Source of the DNA: Paenibacillus sp. Root444D2
GTDB lineage: Bacteria; Bacillota; Bacilli; Paenibacillales; NBRC-103111
Assembly (NCBI RefSeq): GCF_001426375.1
Contig: NZ_LMEO01000022.1
Location: forward strand, 1 to 64,000
Direction: 5' to 3'
Length of the DNA stretch: 64,000 bases
The notes under the pieces were generated by a model. That model saw nothing but the letters and a program-made list of their open reading frames with translations, ran no database searches and was not told where the DNA came from. Position 1 is the stretch's first letter, and every line of letters starts with the position of its first letter. Below are positions 36,724-45,966 of the stretch, in pieces. A program made the translations under genes and the position numbers.

Positions 36724-37022
36724 AGTATAGGCGGTTTGGGGGGTTACGTCAACATAATTCCAGAAGGGGATGCATAGAATTGCCAACAGCAAGACGAACT
36801 ACCGGACAGAATGGCTATAGCGATTCTTTATCCACATTATCCTTAAATGTTTTGTTATCATGTTCATTATGAGACATGATGGATTTATTCGAAAGAGAGT
36901 GAAGATAAATAATAAATGAAACAATCTTTGTCAGCAGGCTTCGAGCCGCTGGTTGTGTTTTCGCCGAAGATGAGGTCCGGTTACTCATCTCAGCAGCTCG
37001 AACGTCGGACGATCTCATCACC

Positions 37023-37700
37023 ATGGTGGATCGTCGAGTCGCCGGTTTGCCTCTCGAACATGTCATCGGATGGGCGGAGTTTTGCGGTCTAAAGATAGCC
37101 GTGGATCCAGGAGTCTTCGTACCTCGCCACCGCACAGAATTTCTCGTTCGCCAAGCCGCAGCACTCGCACAGTCAGGAGCCGTAGTGGTCGACCTATGCT
37201 GCGGCTCGGGCGCAGTGGGCACAGCACTGGCTGCCGTCTTAGAACAGATCGAGTTGCACGCCACCGACATCGACCCAGCCGCAGTACGGTGTGCCCGCCG
37301 CAACGTCACTTCCGCCAGTGGGTACGTATATGAAGGCGACCTCTACGAGCCTTTGCCCGCCAAACTACGAGGCCGCGTCGACATCTTGGTCGCCAACGCA
37401 CCTTACGTCCCCACCGAGGCGATCAGGCTGCTGCCTCCAGAGGCCCGGATTCACGAATCGCTGGTGGCGCTCGACGGGGGCGCAGATGGGCATGACGTCC
37501 AGCGCCGGGTGGCGGCTGCGGCGCCAATCTGGCTGGCACCGGGTGGCCATCTTCTGATTGAGACTAGCCAGCGGCAGGCGCCGCAGACAATCAAAATTTT
37601 CGCTAGCAATGGGCTGATTCCGCAGGTAGCTAGATTAGACGAACTGGACGCCACAGTCGTAATAGGAACCAGGCCCGGCCTGTCCGCAAACGAGAAGTGA
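37023..37700 (+). CDS. PrmC/HemK-related methyltransferase, N-terminus uncertain
   Basis: The called frame gives 225 residues with SAM motif VVDLCCGSGAVGTAL and NAPYVPTEA, the variant of NPPY typical of the putative protein-(N5)-glutamine methyltransferase subgroup frequent in Actinobacteria. The frame continues open upstream to about 36909 and reads like the family N-terminus (FVSRLRAAGCVFAEDEVRLL) but has no usual start codon. The ATG at 36916 is one base out of frame, so a 1-nt deletion just after the start may have broken the gene. Base composition is visibly more GC-rich than neighbours. Confidence 0.75.
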   Translation: MVDRRVAGLPLEHVIGWAEFCGLKIAVDPGVFVPRHRTEFLVRQAAALAQSGAVVVDLCCGSGAVGTALAAVLEQIELHATDIDPAAVRCARRNVTSASGYVYEGDLYEPLPAKLRGRVDILVANAPYVPTEAIRLLPPEARIHESLVALDGGADGHDVQRRVAAAAPIWLAPGGHLLIETSQRQAPQTIKIFASNGLIPQVARLDELDATVVIGTRPGLSANEK

Positions 37701-37731
37701 ACCCTGCTTGGCAAAGCAGCCATTAGTAAAT

Positions 37732-37777
37732 AAAACCCAGTCTAACACTTAATTTTGGTGTTTTGACTGGGTTTTTG
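37732..37777 (+). terminator. Terminator after the methyltransferase
   Basis: AAAACCCAGTC ... GACTGGGTTTTT with an inner AACAC/GTGTT stem. Confidence 0.88.
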
Positions 37778-37815
37778 TTTAACAACTTTATTTTCGCAGA
37801 ACAATTTGTTCGATT

Positions 37816-37871
37816 GTGAATGAATTGTGTTCATTACTCTCATTTTTCGGGTAGGCAATACCTTTTATACT
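37816..37871 (+). promoter_or_regulatory. Shared regulatory element and -10 before the sugar permease operon
   Basis: A 33-nt element (37816-37848) is repeated with 3 mismatches at 43199-43231 before the binding-protein gene. It contains AATGAA-N5-TTCATT and ATTACTCTC. A TATACT -10 follows 18 nt after its end, with no consensus -35, as expected for an activator site, probably of the AraC-type regulator encoded at 41543. Confidence 0.72.
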
Positions 37872-37912
37872 AAACATAAAGGTGTTATTGAAATGAAAGG
37901 CGGTTAATCCCG

Positions 37913-38878
37913 ATGAAGCCTGAAACTAGCGCTGCTCCCCAAAAGCTTTCTTCACGCAAACTGACAACAGCATTCACCCTGAAAGGACGCTGGGAATCCC
38001 CCATAGCTGGGTATCTATTTATTTCCCCGTGGTTACTTGGATTTCTGCTGTTAACCTTATGGCCGATGGTTCAATCGATGTACTACTCTTTCACAAAATA
38101 TACGTTGTTAGATGCGCCAGAGTGGATTGGCTTAAGAAACTATGAGCGCATTTTTGCAGACGATGAGATGTTTCGTCAATCTTTGAAAATAACGATTCTT
38201 TTTGTCGTATTATCCGTGCCCATCAAACTCTTCAGCGCCTTAATGGTTGCAATGGTGCTCAATAAGAAAATAAAAGGGATTTCTGTGTATCGAACGTTCA
38301 TCTATTTGCCTTCATTAATAGGGAGCAGCATTGCTGTAGCTATTCTTTGGCAAAATATTTTCGGCATTAACGGTTTTATCAATCGATTTTTAAGTTATTT
38401 CGGTATCGAGGGAATCAGTTGGATTAGCAATCCCAATACAGCTTTAGGCACCTTAATTATACTGGTTGCTTGGCAGTTTGGTTCTTCGATGGTTATTTTC
38501 CTAGCCGGATTAAAACAAATACCCGCCGAGTTATACGAAGCCTCTTCCGTGGATGGGGCATCTAAAGTTAGACAGTTTTTCAGTATTACCTTACCTATGC
38601 TGTCGCCTGTACTGTTGTTTAATCTCGTACTGCAGACAATCGGTTCCTTTCAAATGTTTACGCAAGCCTTCATCATTACGAAAGGCGGACCCATTAACTC
38701 CACGTATATGTATGCTTTATACCTATATGATCGTGCTTTTTCTAGATATGAGATGGGTTATGCTTCCGCTCTGGCATGGATACTCCTTGTAGTGATTGCA
38801 ATCGTAACGGCTTTAATTTTCGCCTCATCCCGTTACTGGGTATTCTACGAAACAGAAGGAGGAGGGAGAAGAAAATGA
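37913..38878 (+). CDS. Sugar ABC transporter permease (MalF/UgpA type)
   Basis: 321 residues, six core membrane helices. The EAA loop EASSVDGASKVRQFFSITLP marks the ATPase contact. It heads the permease pair of a CUT1 importer. No ATPase gene is nearby; such systems usually share an MsmX-type ATPase. The substrate is unknown, likely an oligosaccharide. Confidence 0.92.
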   Translation: MKPETSAAPQKLSSRKLTTAFTLKGRWESPIAGYLFISPWLLGFLLLTLWPMVQSMYYSFTKYTLLDAPEWIGLRNYERIFADDEMFRQSLKITILFVVLSVPIKLFSALMVAMVLNKKIKGISVYRTFIYLPSLIGSSIAVAILWQNIFGINGFINRFLSYFGIEGISWISNPNTALGTLIILVAWQFGSSMVIFLAGLKQIPAELYEASSVDGASKVRQFFSITLPMLSPVLLFNLVLQTIGSFQMFTQAFIITKGGPINSTYMYALYLYDRAFSRYEMGYASALAWILLVVIAIVTALIFASSRYWVFYETEGGGRRK

Positions 38879-39726
38879 GAAACCAGCTGATTGGAACACG
38901 CACTTTTCGAACGCATTTCTTATTGGCACTGTTTAGTCTCATCATGATATATCCCATGTTGTGGTGGGTGGGAGCTGCTTTTAAATCGAACGCGGAGATG
39001 AGCTCGCCCAGCTTCTTTCCTACGGAGTGGTTATGGAGTAACTTCAGCCAAGGGTGGGTCGCCATTCCAAAGTTCACCTTTACTCATTTTTATCTGAATA
39101 CTTTTGAACTGATTGCTGGAGTTCTTGTAACGTCTATCATTTCCTGCAGCTTGGTAGCTTTTGGTTTCGCTCGATTAGATTTTCCGCTGAAAAATTTCTG
39201 GTTTTCCATTCTAATGGTCACCCTGATGCTGCCAAGTCAAGTGACACTGGTTCCCCAGTACATCATGTTTAATACTTGGGGTTGGGTCAATACGTATCTG
39301 CCTTTCTATGTTCCACATGCCCTAGCAGGCGGGATCGGAGGACCCTTCTTTATCTTCCTGTTGGTGCAGTTTATTCGCGGAATTCCGCGGGAGCTGGATG
39401 AATCGGCCAAAATGGATGGCTGCAGCTGGTTCGGCATTTACTTACGCATTGTTCTGCCCTTAACGAAGCCCGCACTCGTAACGGTCGCCATTTATTGTTT
39501 CCTTTGGAATTGGGACGATTTCTTCGGACACTTGCTGTATATCAATTCTGTGAGCAAATACACCGTCGGTCTTGCTTTGAAGCTGTTCGTCGACAGCCAA
39601 TCAGCTCTTCCGTGGGGACAATTACTTGCCATGTCGCTCGTTTCTATTATTCCGTCACTGATTCTCTTTTTTATGGCACAGCGCCATTTTGTCGATGGCA
39701 TTGCTTCGGGTGCAGTGAAAGGATAG
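38875..39726 (+). CDS. Sugar ABC transporter permease (MalG type)
   Basis: 283 residues, six membrane helices, EAA loop DESAKMDGCSWFGIYLRIVLP. Start 38875 overlaps the previous stop as ATGA, with GGAGGAGGGAG upstream; the longer frame is not needed. Partner of the preceding permease. Confidence 0.92.
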   Translation: MRNQLIGTRTFRTHFLLALFSLIMIYPMLWWVGAAFKSNAEMSSPSFFPTEWLWSNFSQGWVAIPKFTFTHFYLNTFELIAGVLVTSIISCSLVAFGFARLDFPLKNFWFSILMVTLMLPSQVTLVPQYIMFNTWGWVNTYLPFYVPHALAGGIGGPFFIFLLVQFIRGIPRELDESAKMDGCSWFGIYLRIVLPLTKPALVTVAIYCFLWNWDDFFGHLLYINSVSKYTVGLALKLFVDSQSALPWGQLLAMSLVSIIPSLILFFMAQRHFVDGIASGAVKG

Positions 39727-39741
39727 AATAATATAATACTT

Positions 39742-39770
39742 AAAAAGGTTGCGCTTCCGCAGCCTTTTTT
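39742..39770 (+). terminator. Terminator after the permease pair
   Basis: AAAAAGG-TGCG-CTTC-CGCA-CCTTTTTT, a compact stem with tetraloop. It separates permeases from the kinase gene. Confidence 0.85.
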
Positions 39771-39804
39771 CCACTTTTATGGAAGTAAATGAGGAGGGGC
39801 TGCT

Positions 39805-41565
39805 GTGTTTAACTTATTCAAGCGCGTTCGAATCGGCCGCCTGTTCTTTGGAAGCTTCGCCGCGTTTATTGCCGTGCTGCTGCTCATTTCCTCCTGGATC
39901 AGCTACAGCCTAACTTCACGCGAGTTAGCTGACAATACCGCTAATTATCAGCAGGATCTGTTAAATGAGTTGAATAAGCGCTTGGTCACTCAGTTGAACT
40001 CTATTGAGCAGATGTCTAACGCAGCCTCCAGAAATATCGATATTATTGGGTATGATCCTCTGGAGAGTGACTTATTTGAGCTAAAAAAACGCAAGGCAGA
40101 TTTGGAGGCCCTACTAGCCAGCATTACCTACAGCACGACAATGGTACAATCCATTTATTTATATATCGAACGCCCGTTCGTGACAGATGCTCAGGGGCCA
40201 ATTCGCGTTTATGATTTAAAGACGGTGAAGGACGAGGAATGGTTTTCGGACATCCAAAATAATGATTTTGCTTGGATAAAAGAACGTACTATTCCAACCA
40301 ATAAAGGCTCGCTACCCGTCACTAGCTTTGCAAGAAAGCTTTACAATAACTCAGGAATCTATTATGGCTTGCTCTTGCTTAATGTGAAATCATCCGAAAT
40401 CCAGAATTTGATTCGAGGTGAAACAGAGGGAAGAAGCAGATTGTTAGTTGACGCTGGCGGCAGAACAATTGCTGCCATAGGCGATCCCAACTTACAAGAG
40501 AGTGAGCTGGAGAAGATTAGGTTGATTCAGGAGAAGTCCGGAAGTGTTCATTTAAAAGCCAAAGAGCAAAGTGAAGCCTTACTCGTTTGGAGTAAATCCC
40601 CCTCGAACTGGACACTCGTTGAGGTGACACCGTGGAAGAGCATTGTCCATGGCAGTATTCGATTAGCACTAATTCTCTTAACTGTTGGCTTATCCGCCAT
40701 TTTTATTGCATCTTTTTTCACTTTCTTTATATCCAGACAATTTACCAATCCAATTAGACTTTTGGTTGCTTTTATGAGCAAGCTTCCCGATCGGGGTCTT
40801 GTTTCGGACTTGCCTACGGATTACACCAATGAATTCGGAAATTTATTTAACGGCTATCGCAAACAAATGGAACGAATAGAGGAACTTTTAACCTCATTGA
40901 AAGATCAGCACAAGCGCCAACGAGAAGCCGAAATTAAGGCGCTGCAGGCTATGATCAATCCCCATTTTCTATACAACACATTGGATCAATTAAACTGGCT
41001 AGCCATTGATTCCGGTCAAACGAAAATCAGCAAGATCCTTTCCTTAATGGGTAAAATGTTTCGCATCGGCCTCTCCAATGGTGAAACCTTGATCCCCATT
41101 GCGGACGAGATGACGCATGTCGAATGTTATTTGCAAATTCAGCAAATTCGATGGGGCGATCGCTTGACATTCACCATCTCTGTCGACGAATCAGCCAAAG
41201 AACTGTATGTACCGAGACTTACCCTGCAGCCTTTTATTGAAAATGCGATCATCCATGGTTTTCACGGGCGAAAGAAAGGCGAAATCCGAGTGAATGTACA
41301 GCTGCTAGGCCAAGATATCCAATTTCAAATTTGGGATGATGGTGTTGGGCTGCGACCCGATTGGGATCAACCCAAGGCAAGGAAAACAGGCGGTTACGGA
41401 TTGCGAAATGTGAAAGAACGAATTCAGGCTTATTTCGGGCCTCCTTATGGGGTCCATATTGCCAGTACGGAAGGCAGGGGCACCGAAGTCACTATTCTAT
41501 TGCCGCAAATCCAAAATAAAGAAGAAGTCGAGGAGAAGTATCATGTGGAAAATACTCATTATTGA
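39805..41565 (+). CDS. YesM-type sensor histidine kinase
   Basis: 586 residues. TM1 (about 13-32), extracytoplasmic sensor, TM2 (about 290-312), HAMP, then a His_kinase domain (MINPHFLYNTLDQLNW holds the phosphorylated His) and an ATPase domain with IENAIIHG, DDGVG and GGYGLRNVKER. GTG start with GAGGAGGGG upstream. Paired with the AraC regulator it overlaps by 23 nt; probably senses a sugar for the adjacent transporter. Confidence 0.93.
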   Translation: MFNLFKRVRIGRLFFGSFAAFIAVLLLISSWISYSLTSRELADNTANYQQDLLNELNKRLVTQLNSIEQMSNAASRNIDIIGYDPLESDLFELKKRKADLEALLASITYSTTMVQSIYLYIERPFVTDAQGPIRVYDLKTVKDEEWFSDIQNNDFAWIKERTIPTNKGSLPVTSFARKLYNNSGIYYGLLLLNVKSSEIQNLIRGETEGRSRLLVDAGGRTIAAIGDPNLQESELEKIRLIQEKSGSVHLKAKEQSEALLVWSKSPSNWTLVEVTPWKSIVHGSIRLALILLTVGLSAIFIASFFTFFISRQFTNPIRLLVAFMSKLPDRGLVSDLPTDYTNEFGNLFNGYRKQMERIEELLTSLKDQHKRQREAEIKALQAMINPHFLYNTLDQLNWLAIDSGQTKISKILSLMGKMFRIGLSNGETLIPIADEMTHVECYLQIQQIRWGDRLTFTISVDESAKELYVPRLTLQPFIENAIIHGFHGRKKGEIRVNVQLLGQDIQFQIWDDGVGLRPDWDQPKARKTGGYGLRNVKERIQAYFGPPYGVHIASTEGRGTEVTILLPQIQNKEEVEEKYHVENTHY

Positions 41566-43159
41566 TGACGACTTTCAAGTGTTGGAAGGTATGAAGAAGG
41601 CGATTCCTTGGGAGTCTATTGACGCCGAATTAGTGGGTGAGGCCAGTGATGGCGCCGAAGGTCTAGAAATGGTCCGACAAACTCAGCCGGATATCGTGAT
41701 TACGGATATTTACATGCCTGTGATGAACGGCCTGGAAATGATTGAGAAGCTCCGAGAGACTAACTTTCCCGGTGAACTGATCATTCTAAGCGGTTACGCC
41801 GATTTCCAGTATGCACGGCAGGCTCTGCGGCTGCAGGTGAGTGACTATTTGTCCAAGCCCGTAACCATTGAAGAACTGGGGGCTGTGCTAGCCAAAGTCA
41901 TTAAAGAACTAGAAACGAAAGAACTGAAAAAAATAGAGCAAGAAGAAGTCAAAAGAAGGCTAATGATGTATGAGCCGTTTGTGCAGCAAGAATGGCTGAA
42001 GTCGGTCATTACCGGCACCTTTAATGAAACAATTGCCGCGGAAAGCATTCTGCTATCTGAACAAGCCTATTGGCTGCAAAGGAACCACCTCGTGATGGGT
42101 ATAGAGCTGATGAGCACTGTTCGCACAGCTAACCTATCGCTAATCGATTGGAATTTGTTTCGTTTTGCCTTAGCCAATATTATTAGAGAAATCTTGGCCG
42201 AAGATTGGCCTGAGTCCGACTTCATTGAGCTTCACAGCCATCATGCCGCGATTATGTTTCATATTGAGCGTTCGAGTGTAAAAGATGACGTTATGCATAG
42301 GATTCAATTGATTGGCGAGCGTATCACGGATTGTGTCCTTACTTATCTGCGTCTAACGATCCGTCTAGGGTTAGGCCAGATGAAGGAATCATGGCAGGAA
42401 ATATCGGATTCCACCGAAGAAGCCTTTCTAGATTTATTACAGATGACCATCATCCCGCCGCTTGCACGAGAGCATCCATCGATTGTTCCATCAGAGAAAG
42501 AACTTGCTATTCGTCCAGTTAAGTTTTATCAAGAGCTTGCGGAAGCGATTGTTTATTCCAAAGAAGAAACGGCTGCACAGATTGTGGAAGCTTATATCCA
42601 CCGTCTGCAAACCATGTCAACCATGACCCCCGCTTACTTGCAGTACTTATGTACAGAGCTTTGGACTATATTTGCTTATTCCTTATATAGTGTAGGTATT
42701 GTGCTAGATGAACTGTTTCCAGAAATGAAGCTGCAGTCGGAAATCATTCAAATTCAAACACCCGAACAATTGCAGCAATGGCTGCAGGGTAAAATTCATA
42801 TCATTGCAACCAGCCGCCATTGGAACGAGAATTCCAAACATAAAGAAGCGGTTGATTTCATGATTCAATATGCACATGATCACTATGCCGAAGAGATTAG
42901 CTTGGAAGATATGTCGAAGCAGCTTTACTTGTCTCGCAATTATTTGAATCAAATATTCAAGAAAGCGACAGGTGAAACTTTCACCAACTACGTCATTCAA
43001 GTGCGGATGAAAAAGGCACAAGCTCTTCTGGCCGAAGGCAAGTATTTGATTTACGAGATATCCGAAAAAGTTGGCTACAAAAACGTCCCTTATTTTAGCT
43101 CTATTTTCAAAAAATATAATGGCATTAGCCCAAGTGAAGTAAGTAAAAGCGGATTATAG
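41543..43159 (+). CDS. YesN-type response regulator, AraC family
   Basis: About 538 residues: receiver domain (LIIDDD, phospho-Asp in VITDIYMP, Lys in LSKPVTI), a long middle region, and a C-terminal double HTH (SLEDMSKQLYLSRNYLNQIF ... EISEKVGYKNVPYFSSIFKK). Start 41543 has GAGGAGAAG upstream inside the kinase gene. It likely activates the permease operon and the binding-protein gene through the shared 33-nt element. Confidence 0.93.
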   Translation: MWKILIIDDDFQVLEGMKKAIPWESIDAELVGEASDGAEGLEMVRQTQPDIVITDIYMPVMNGLEMIEKLRETNFPGELIILSGYADFQYARQALRLQVSDYLSKPVTIEELGAVLAKVIKELETKELKKIEQEEVKRRLMMYEPFVQQEWLKSVITGTFNETIAAESILLSEQAYWLQRNHLVMGIELMSTVRTANLSLIDWNLFRFALANIIREILAEDWPESDFIELHSHHAAIMFHIERSSVKDDVMHRIQLIGERITDCVLTYLRLTIRLGLGQMKESWQEISDSTEEAFLDLLQMTIIPPLAREHPSIVPSEKELAIRPVKFYQELAEAIVYSKEETAAQIVEAYIHRLQTMSTMTPAYLQYLCTELWTIFAYSLYSVGIVLDELFPEMKLQSEIIQIQTPEQLQQWLQGKIHIIATSRHWNENSKHKEAVDFMIQYAHDHYAEEISLEDMSKQLYLSRNYLNQIFKKATGETFTNYVIQVRMKKAQALLAEGKYLIYEISEKVGYKNVPYFSSIFKKYNGISPSEVSKSGL

Positions 43160-43198
43160 CCGGGAATGTACCTATTTGTCATCATATTGTGATCAATA

Positions 43199-43253
43199 GT
43201 GAAAGAAGTGTGTTCATTACTCTCCTTTTTCTTCTTTTCAGTTGTCCTATAAT
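43199..43253 (+). promoter_or_regulatory. Shared regulatory element and -10 before the binding-protein gene
   Basis: Second copy (43199-43231) of the 33-nt element seen at 37816-37848, 30 of 33 identical. A TATAAT -10 (43248-43253) begins 17 nt after its end, close to the spacing at the other copy. Confidence 0.72.
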
Positions 43254-43293
43254 TAACTTGTAAAGATAATGAGGTAGTGAAAGGGGATTTTCA

Positions 43294-44610
43294 ATGAAAG
43301 TGCAGATGAGAAAATGGAGCATGCTCTCGATGACTGCCATGATAGCGCTGTCCCTAAGTGCATGTGGTTCCGGAAATAAACCAAGTACTACGGGAAGCAG
43401 CCCTGCTGCAACAGCAGCACCCGTGGTTACAGCCTCCCAGCCCGTTAAGCTTCGCATTGTATGGTGGGGTTCACAGGCAAGGCATGACGCTACATTAAAG
43501 GCACTAGATGCGTATACAAAGAAACACCCGAACGTGACCTTCGAGCCAGAATTCTCCGGATTTGATGGCTACGCGGATAAACTAGCTACCCAAGCTGCAG
43601 CCAAAAATGCTCCGGACATTATCCAAATGGATCCGGCATGGCTGGCCGAGTATGCAGGCAGAAACCAGCTGGCTGACTTATCCAAAGGCATTCGTACCGA
43701 AGATATCGATAAATCGCTCGTGGATTCAGGGAAATTTAAAGATAAGCTTTATGCCATCGCGCTAGGCAATAATGCAACTGGCATGATCTACAACAAGAAT
43801 GCCGTTGATAAACTAGGGATTACGCCTCCCAAAAACGGTTGGACATGGGATGAATACTTCCAATTTGGTAAAGATGCGAAAGCCAAGCTTGAGAAAGACA
43901 AATATGTGTTAATGGATGCGACATCCGATTATACCACGTATTCCGCCTATCAAATTAGTCAGGGTAAAGGCTACCCAATCACCGAGGATGGCAAATTCAA
44001 CTTCGATAAAGATACGTGGCTGACCTTTGTTAAGAAATATGCGGAGCTGCGAACAGCCGGAGTTATTCCTCCCGCAGAAATCGCCAGCACAGATAAAGAA
44101 TCTGATGCGAAGCTGGATTTGATGAACAATGACAGTGTCTTGATGAAACGTACTTTCGCCGCGCTGTTCCCAGGCTACGAGGGTGTAAAACCAGGTGCTT
44201 ACTCACTTGTTGCTCAGCCTAAAGGACCAAAGTCCAGCGGTTGGCTTAAGCCTTCTATGTTTTGGTCGGTAAGTGCTGATTCGAAGTATGCGGAAGAATC
44301 CAAGAAATTCATCGACTGGTTCGTGAATGATAGCGAAGCCGCAGACATTCTAACAACAACAAGAGGCGTGCCGGTTTCCAAGAAAATGCTTGAGTACCTA
44401 ACACCGAAGTTAACTCCCGCAGATAAACTGCAAATTGAACTCATTAAGAATGTTGCTCCTGACGCTCAACCTTTCAATGCCGGAGCCAAAGGCTGGAGTA
44501 ACTATACAGCTAAAGATTATAAGAGCATCGGCGAAAAAGTAATGTTCGGCAAAATAACGCCAGAAGCTGCTTATGAGGAGCTTGTGAAAAAAGCAAAAGA
44601 TTATCAATAA
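43294..44610 (+). CDS. Sugar ABC transporter solute-binding lipoprotein
   Basis: 438 residues. Lipoprotein signal with lipobox LSAC (Cys near residue 24), a Ser/Thr/Ala linker, then a family 1 binding-protein fold (KLRIVWWGSQARHDATLKAL at the start). It delivers its sugar to the permeases encoded at 37913-39726. AAAGGGG lies about 7 nt before the ATG. Confidence 0.93.
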   Translation: MKVQMRKWSMLSMTAMIALSLSACGSGNKPSTTGSSPAATAAPVVTASQPVKLRIVWWGSQARHDATLKALDAYTKKHPNVTFEPEFSGFDGYADKLATQAAAKNAPDIIQMDPAWLAEYAGRNQLADLSKGIRTEDIDKSLVDSGKFKDKLYAIALGNNATGMIYNKNAVDKLGITPPKNGWTWDEYFQFGKDAKAKLEKDKYVLMDATSDYTTYSAYQISQGKGYPITEDGKFNFDKDTWLTFVKKYAELRTAGVIPPAEIASTDKESDAKLDLMNNDSVLMKRTFAALFPGYEGVKPGAYSLVAQPKGPKSSGWLKPSMFWSVSADSKYAEESKKFIDWFVNDSEAADILTTTRGVPVSKKMLEYLTPKLTPADKLQIELIKNVAPDAQPFNAGAKGWSNYTAKDYKSIGEKVMFGKITPEAAYEELVKKAKDYQ

Positions 44611-44622
44611 TAACGTGAATGG

Positions 44623-44652
44623 AGAGCCTCTTTAGAGGCTCTTTATTTTTGG
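44623..44652 (+). terminator. Terminator after the binding-protein gene
   Basis: AGAGCCTCT/AGAGGCTCT stem followed by TTATTTTT. Confidence 0.85.
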
Positions 44653-44677
44653 TATTGCTGCCTTTAGAGCTGAACGT

Positions 44678-44719
44678 AAAAAAGAACGACCCTCAACGTA
44701 ATGTTGAGAGGCCGTTCTT
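44678..44719 (-). terminator. Terminator of csp copy 2
   Basis: AAGAACG-CCTCAAC pairs with GTTGAG-G-CGTTCTT; the minus strand then runs into a T tract. Confidence 0.88.
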
Positions 44720-44746
44720 CGAGAATGCTATTTGTGCAAGCTAAGC

Positions 44747-44947
44747 TTACAGTTTTACAACGTTCTCAGCTTGTGGTCCGCGGTTGCCTTGAACTACGTT
44801 GAACTCAACGCGTTGGCCTTCGTCCAAAGATTTGAAACCTTCGCCAGTGATTGCGGAGAAATGTACGAATACATCGTTGCCGCCTTCAACTTCGATAAAG
44901 CCAAATCCTTTTTCTGCGTTAAACCATTTTACTGTTCCTACTGCCAT
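44747..44947 (-). CDS. Cold-shock protein, CspA family (copy 2)
   Basis: 66 residues, differing from copy 1 at only a few sites ([25 protein letters not shown]). RNP1 and RNP2 are intact. GGAGGT lies 7 nt before the ATG at 44947. Long structured leader as in copy 1. Here no YdjO-like gene follows. Confidence 0.97.
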   Translation of the reverse strand: MAVGTVKWFNAEKGFGFIEVEGGNDVFVHFSAITGEGFKSLDEGQRVEFNVVQGNRGPQAENVVKL

Positions 44948-45082
44948 GGGTAATACCTCCAAAGTTTTATTAACATGTCTTTTTTCTTGTTTCGAACAAA
45001 AAAATTACACATTGGAAAAGGTTTCATTAACTTAATGATAACCCTTTGCAATACGCAATTCAGGGTGAATCTTTAAGACTTA
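44948..45082 (-). ncRNA. Structured 5' leader of csp copy 2
   Basis: Hairpin arms 45011-45023 and 45040-45052 match the copy 1 hairpin in place; several bases differ but pairing is mostly kept. ACATGTTAATAA again stands before GGAGGT. Confidence 0.7.
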
Positions 45083-45087
45083 ACATT

Positions 45088-45116
45088 ACTTTACCACACA
45101 ATATCGTGTAATGCAA
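45088..45116 (-). promoter_or_regulatory. Promoter of csp copy 2
   Basis: On the minus strand TTGCAT (45116-45111) and TAAAGT (45093-45088) are 17 bp apart. Confidence 0.7.
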
Positions 45117-45122
45117 TTGTCC

Positions 45123-45335
45123 CTAAGAGGGATTTCTTGCTAAAGATAAGAACTCTTCCCTGTCCTCTATTTTCAAGGCAATTGCTAGTGCTAATGCGAC
45201 ATCTTTCGACGGCTCGATTCGACCATTTTCGATAGAATTAAGGATGGAATAGCTGATTCCAGCCTTCTCCCCGAGCTTTCGGAGAGTTAGATTTTGCTGC
45301 TGTCTGAGCTCTTTTAATTTCGTGTGAAACGCCAC
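45123..45335 (-). CDS. Small XRE-type helix-turn-helix regulator, GTG start
   Basis: About 70 residues, essentially one HTH_3 domain: LKELRQQQNLTLRKLGEKAG, ISYSILNSIENGRIEPS. The GTG at 45335 has GAGGAGGG just upstream, which itself directly follows the stop of the NTP-pyrophosphatase-like gene; an ATG at 45356 is less likely. Cotranscribed with that gene. Confidence 0.8.
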   Translation of the reverse strand: MAFHTKLKELRQQQNLTLRKLGEKAGISYSILNSIENGRIEPSKDVALALAIALKIEDREEFLSLARNPS

Positions 45336-45348
45336 TGTTGCGCCCTCC

Positions 45349-45750
45349 TCAGCCATTTTGGTTGCCTTGCTGTCTGCGAATTTCAGCTTTAATTTTGTCG
45401 AATGGGTCCTGCCAATGGGGGGGCTTAAGGGTCTTGCCGGTCTCATTTTTATGAACTTGTCCATCGGGCCATACCTTGGACATATTTGCATGCTGAACAA
45501 TGTCAAAAATCGGTCCAGGCTCCACGCCCATTTCAACTAATGTACCAAGGACAAAATATAACTCATCGATCATCGCATCCACTTCGTCTTCCAGTGTCGC
45601 TGCTTCTTTAAACTCCTGGAGTTCTTCTTCCATCCATGCTAGACGAGCTGATTTACGGCTTTCGGTAAGACGCTGTGGGGATGTGCCTACTGGATGCTCA
45701 AACGTTTCATGAAACTTTTTAACATCTTCAAATGCTTTTTTTAAGGTCAT
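45349..45750 (-). CDS. MazG-like / PRA-PH-type NTP pyrophosphohydrolase
   Basis: About 133 residues of the all-alpha NTP-PPase superfamily: WMEEELQEFKEAAT then EVDAMIDELYFVLG give the ExxE and ExxD magnesium sites, followed by the conserved HANMSKVWPDG tail. It likely cleaves a (modified) nucleotide triphosphate to monophosphate. Start 45750 has GGGAG about 12 nt upstream. Followed by the small XRE gene. Confidence 0.82.
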   Translation of the reverse strand: MTLKKAFEDVKKFHETFEHPVGTSPQRLTESRKSARLAWMEEELQEFKEAATLEDEVDAMIDELYFVLGTLVEMGVEPGPIFDIVQHANMSKVWPDGQVHKNETGKTLKPPHWQDPFDKIKAEIRRQQGNQNG

Positions 45751-45966
45751 TTCGTTTCTTCTGCTCCCTTGCAAACGGTTTTCTTTTATATACCATTTAA
45801 AAGTGTCCTCGGTCAACAAAAAGCCCTAACTTCAATACTTCTATTCATGTGCAAGAGCTTCACCATGGACAGGAGGATCGAGTAAGGGCTTGAGTAGGTA
45901 GGATTGCGGTTTAGGCACTGGAACGCTCAGCTAAGCGCTTTCACGCTCTAAGCAGCTTGTCCAATT

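Noticed and set aside
45123-45819. Prophage fragment suggested by XRE plus MazG-like genes
   Set aside because: No integrase, structural or lysis genes nearby, and both genes are common in chromosomes.
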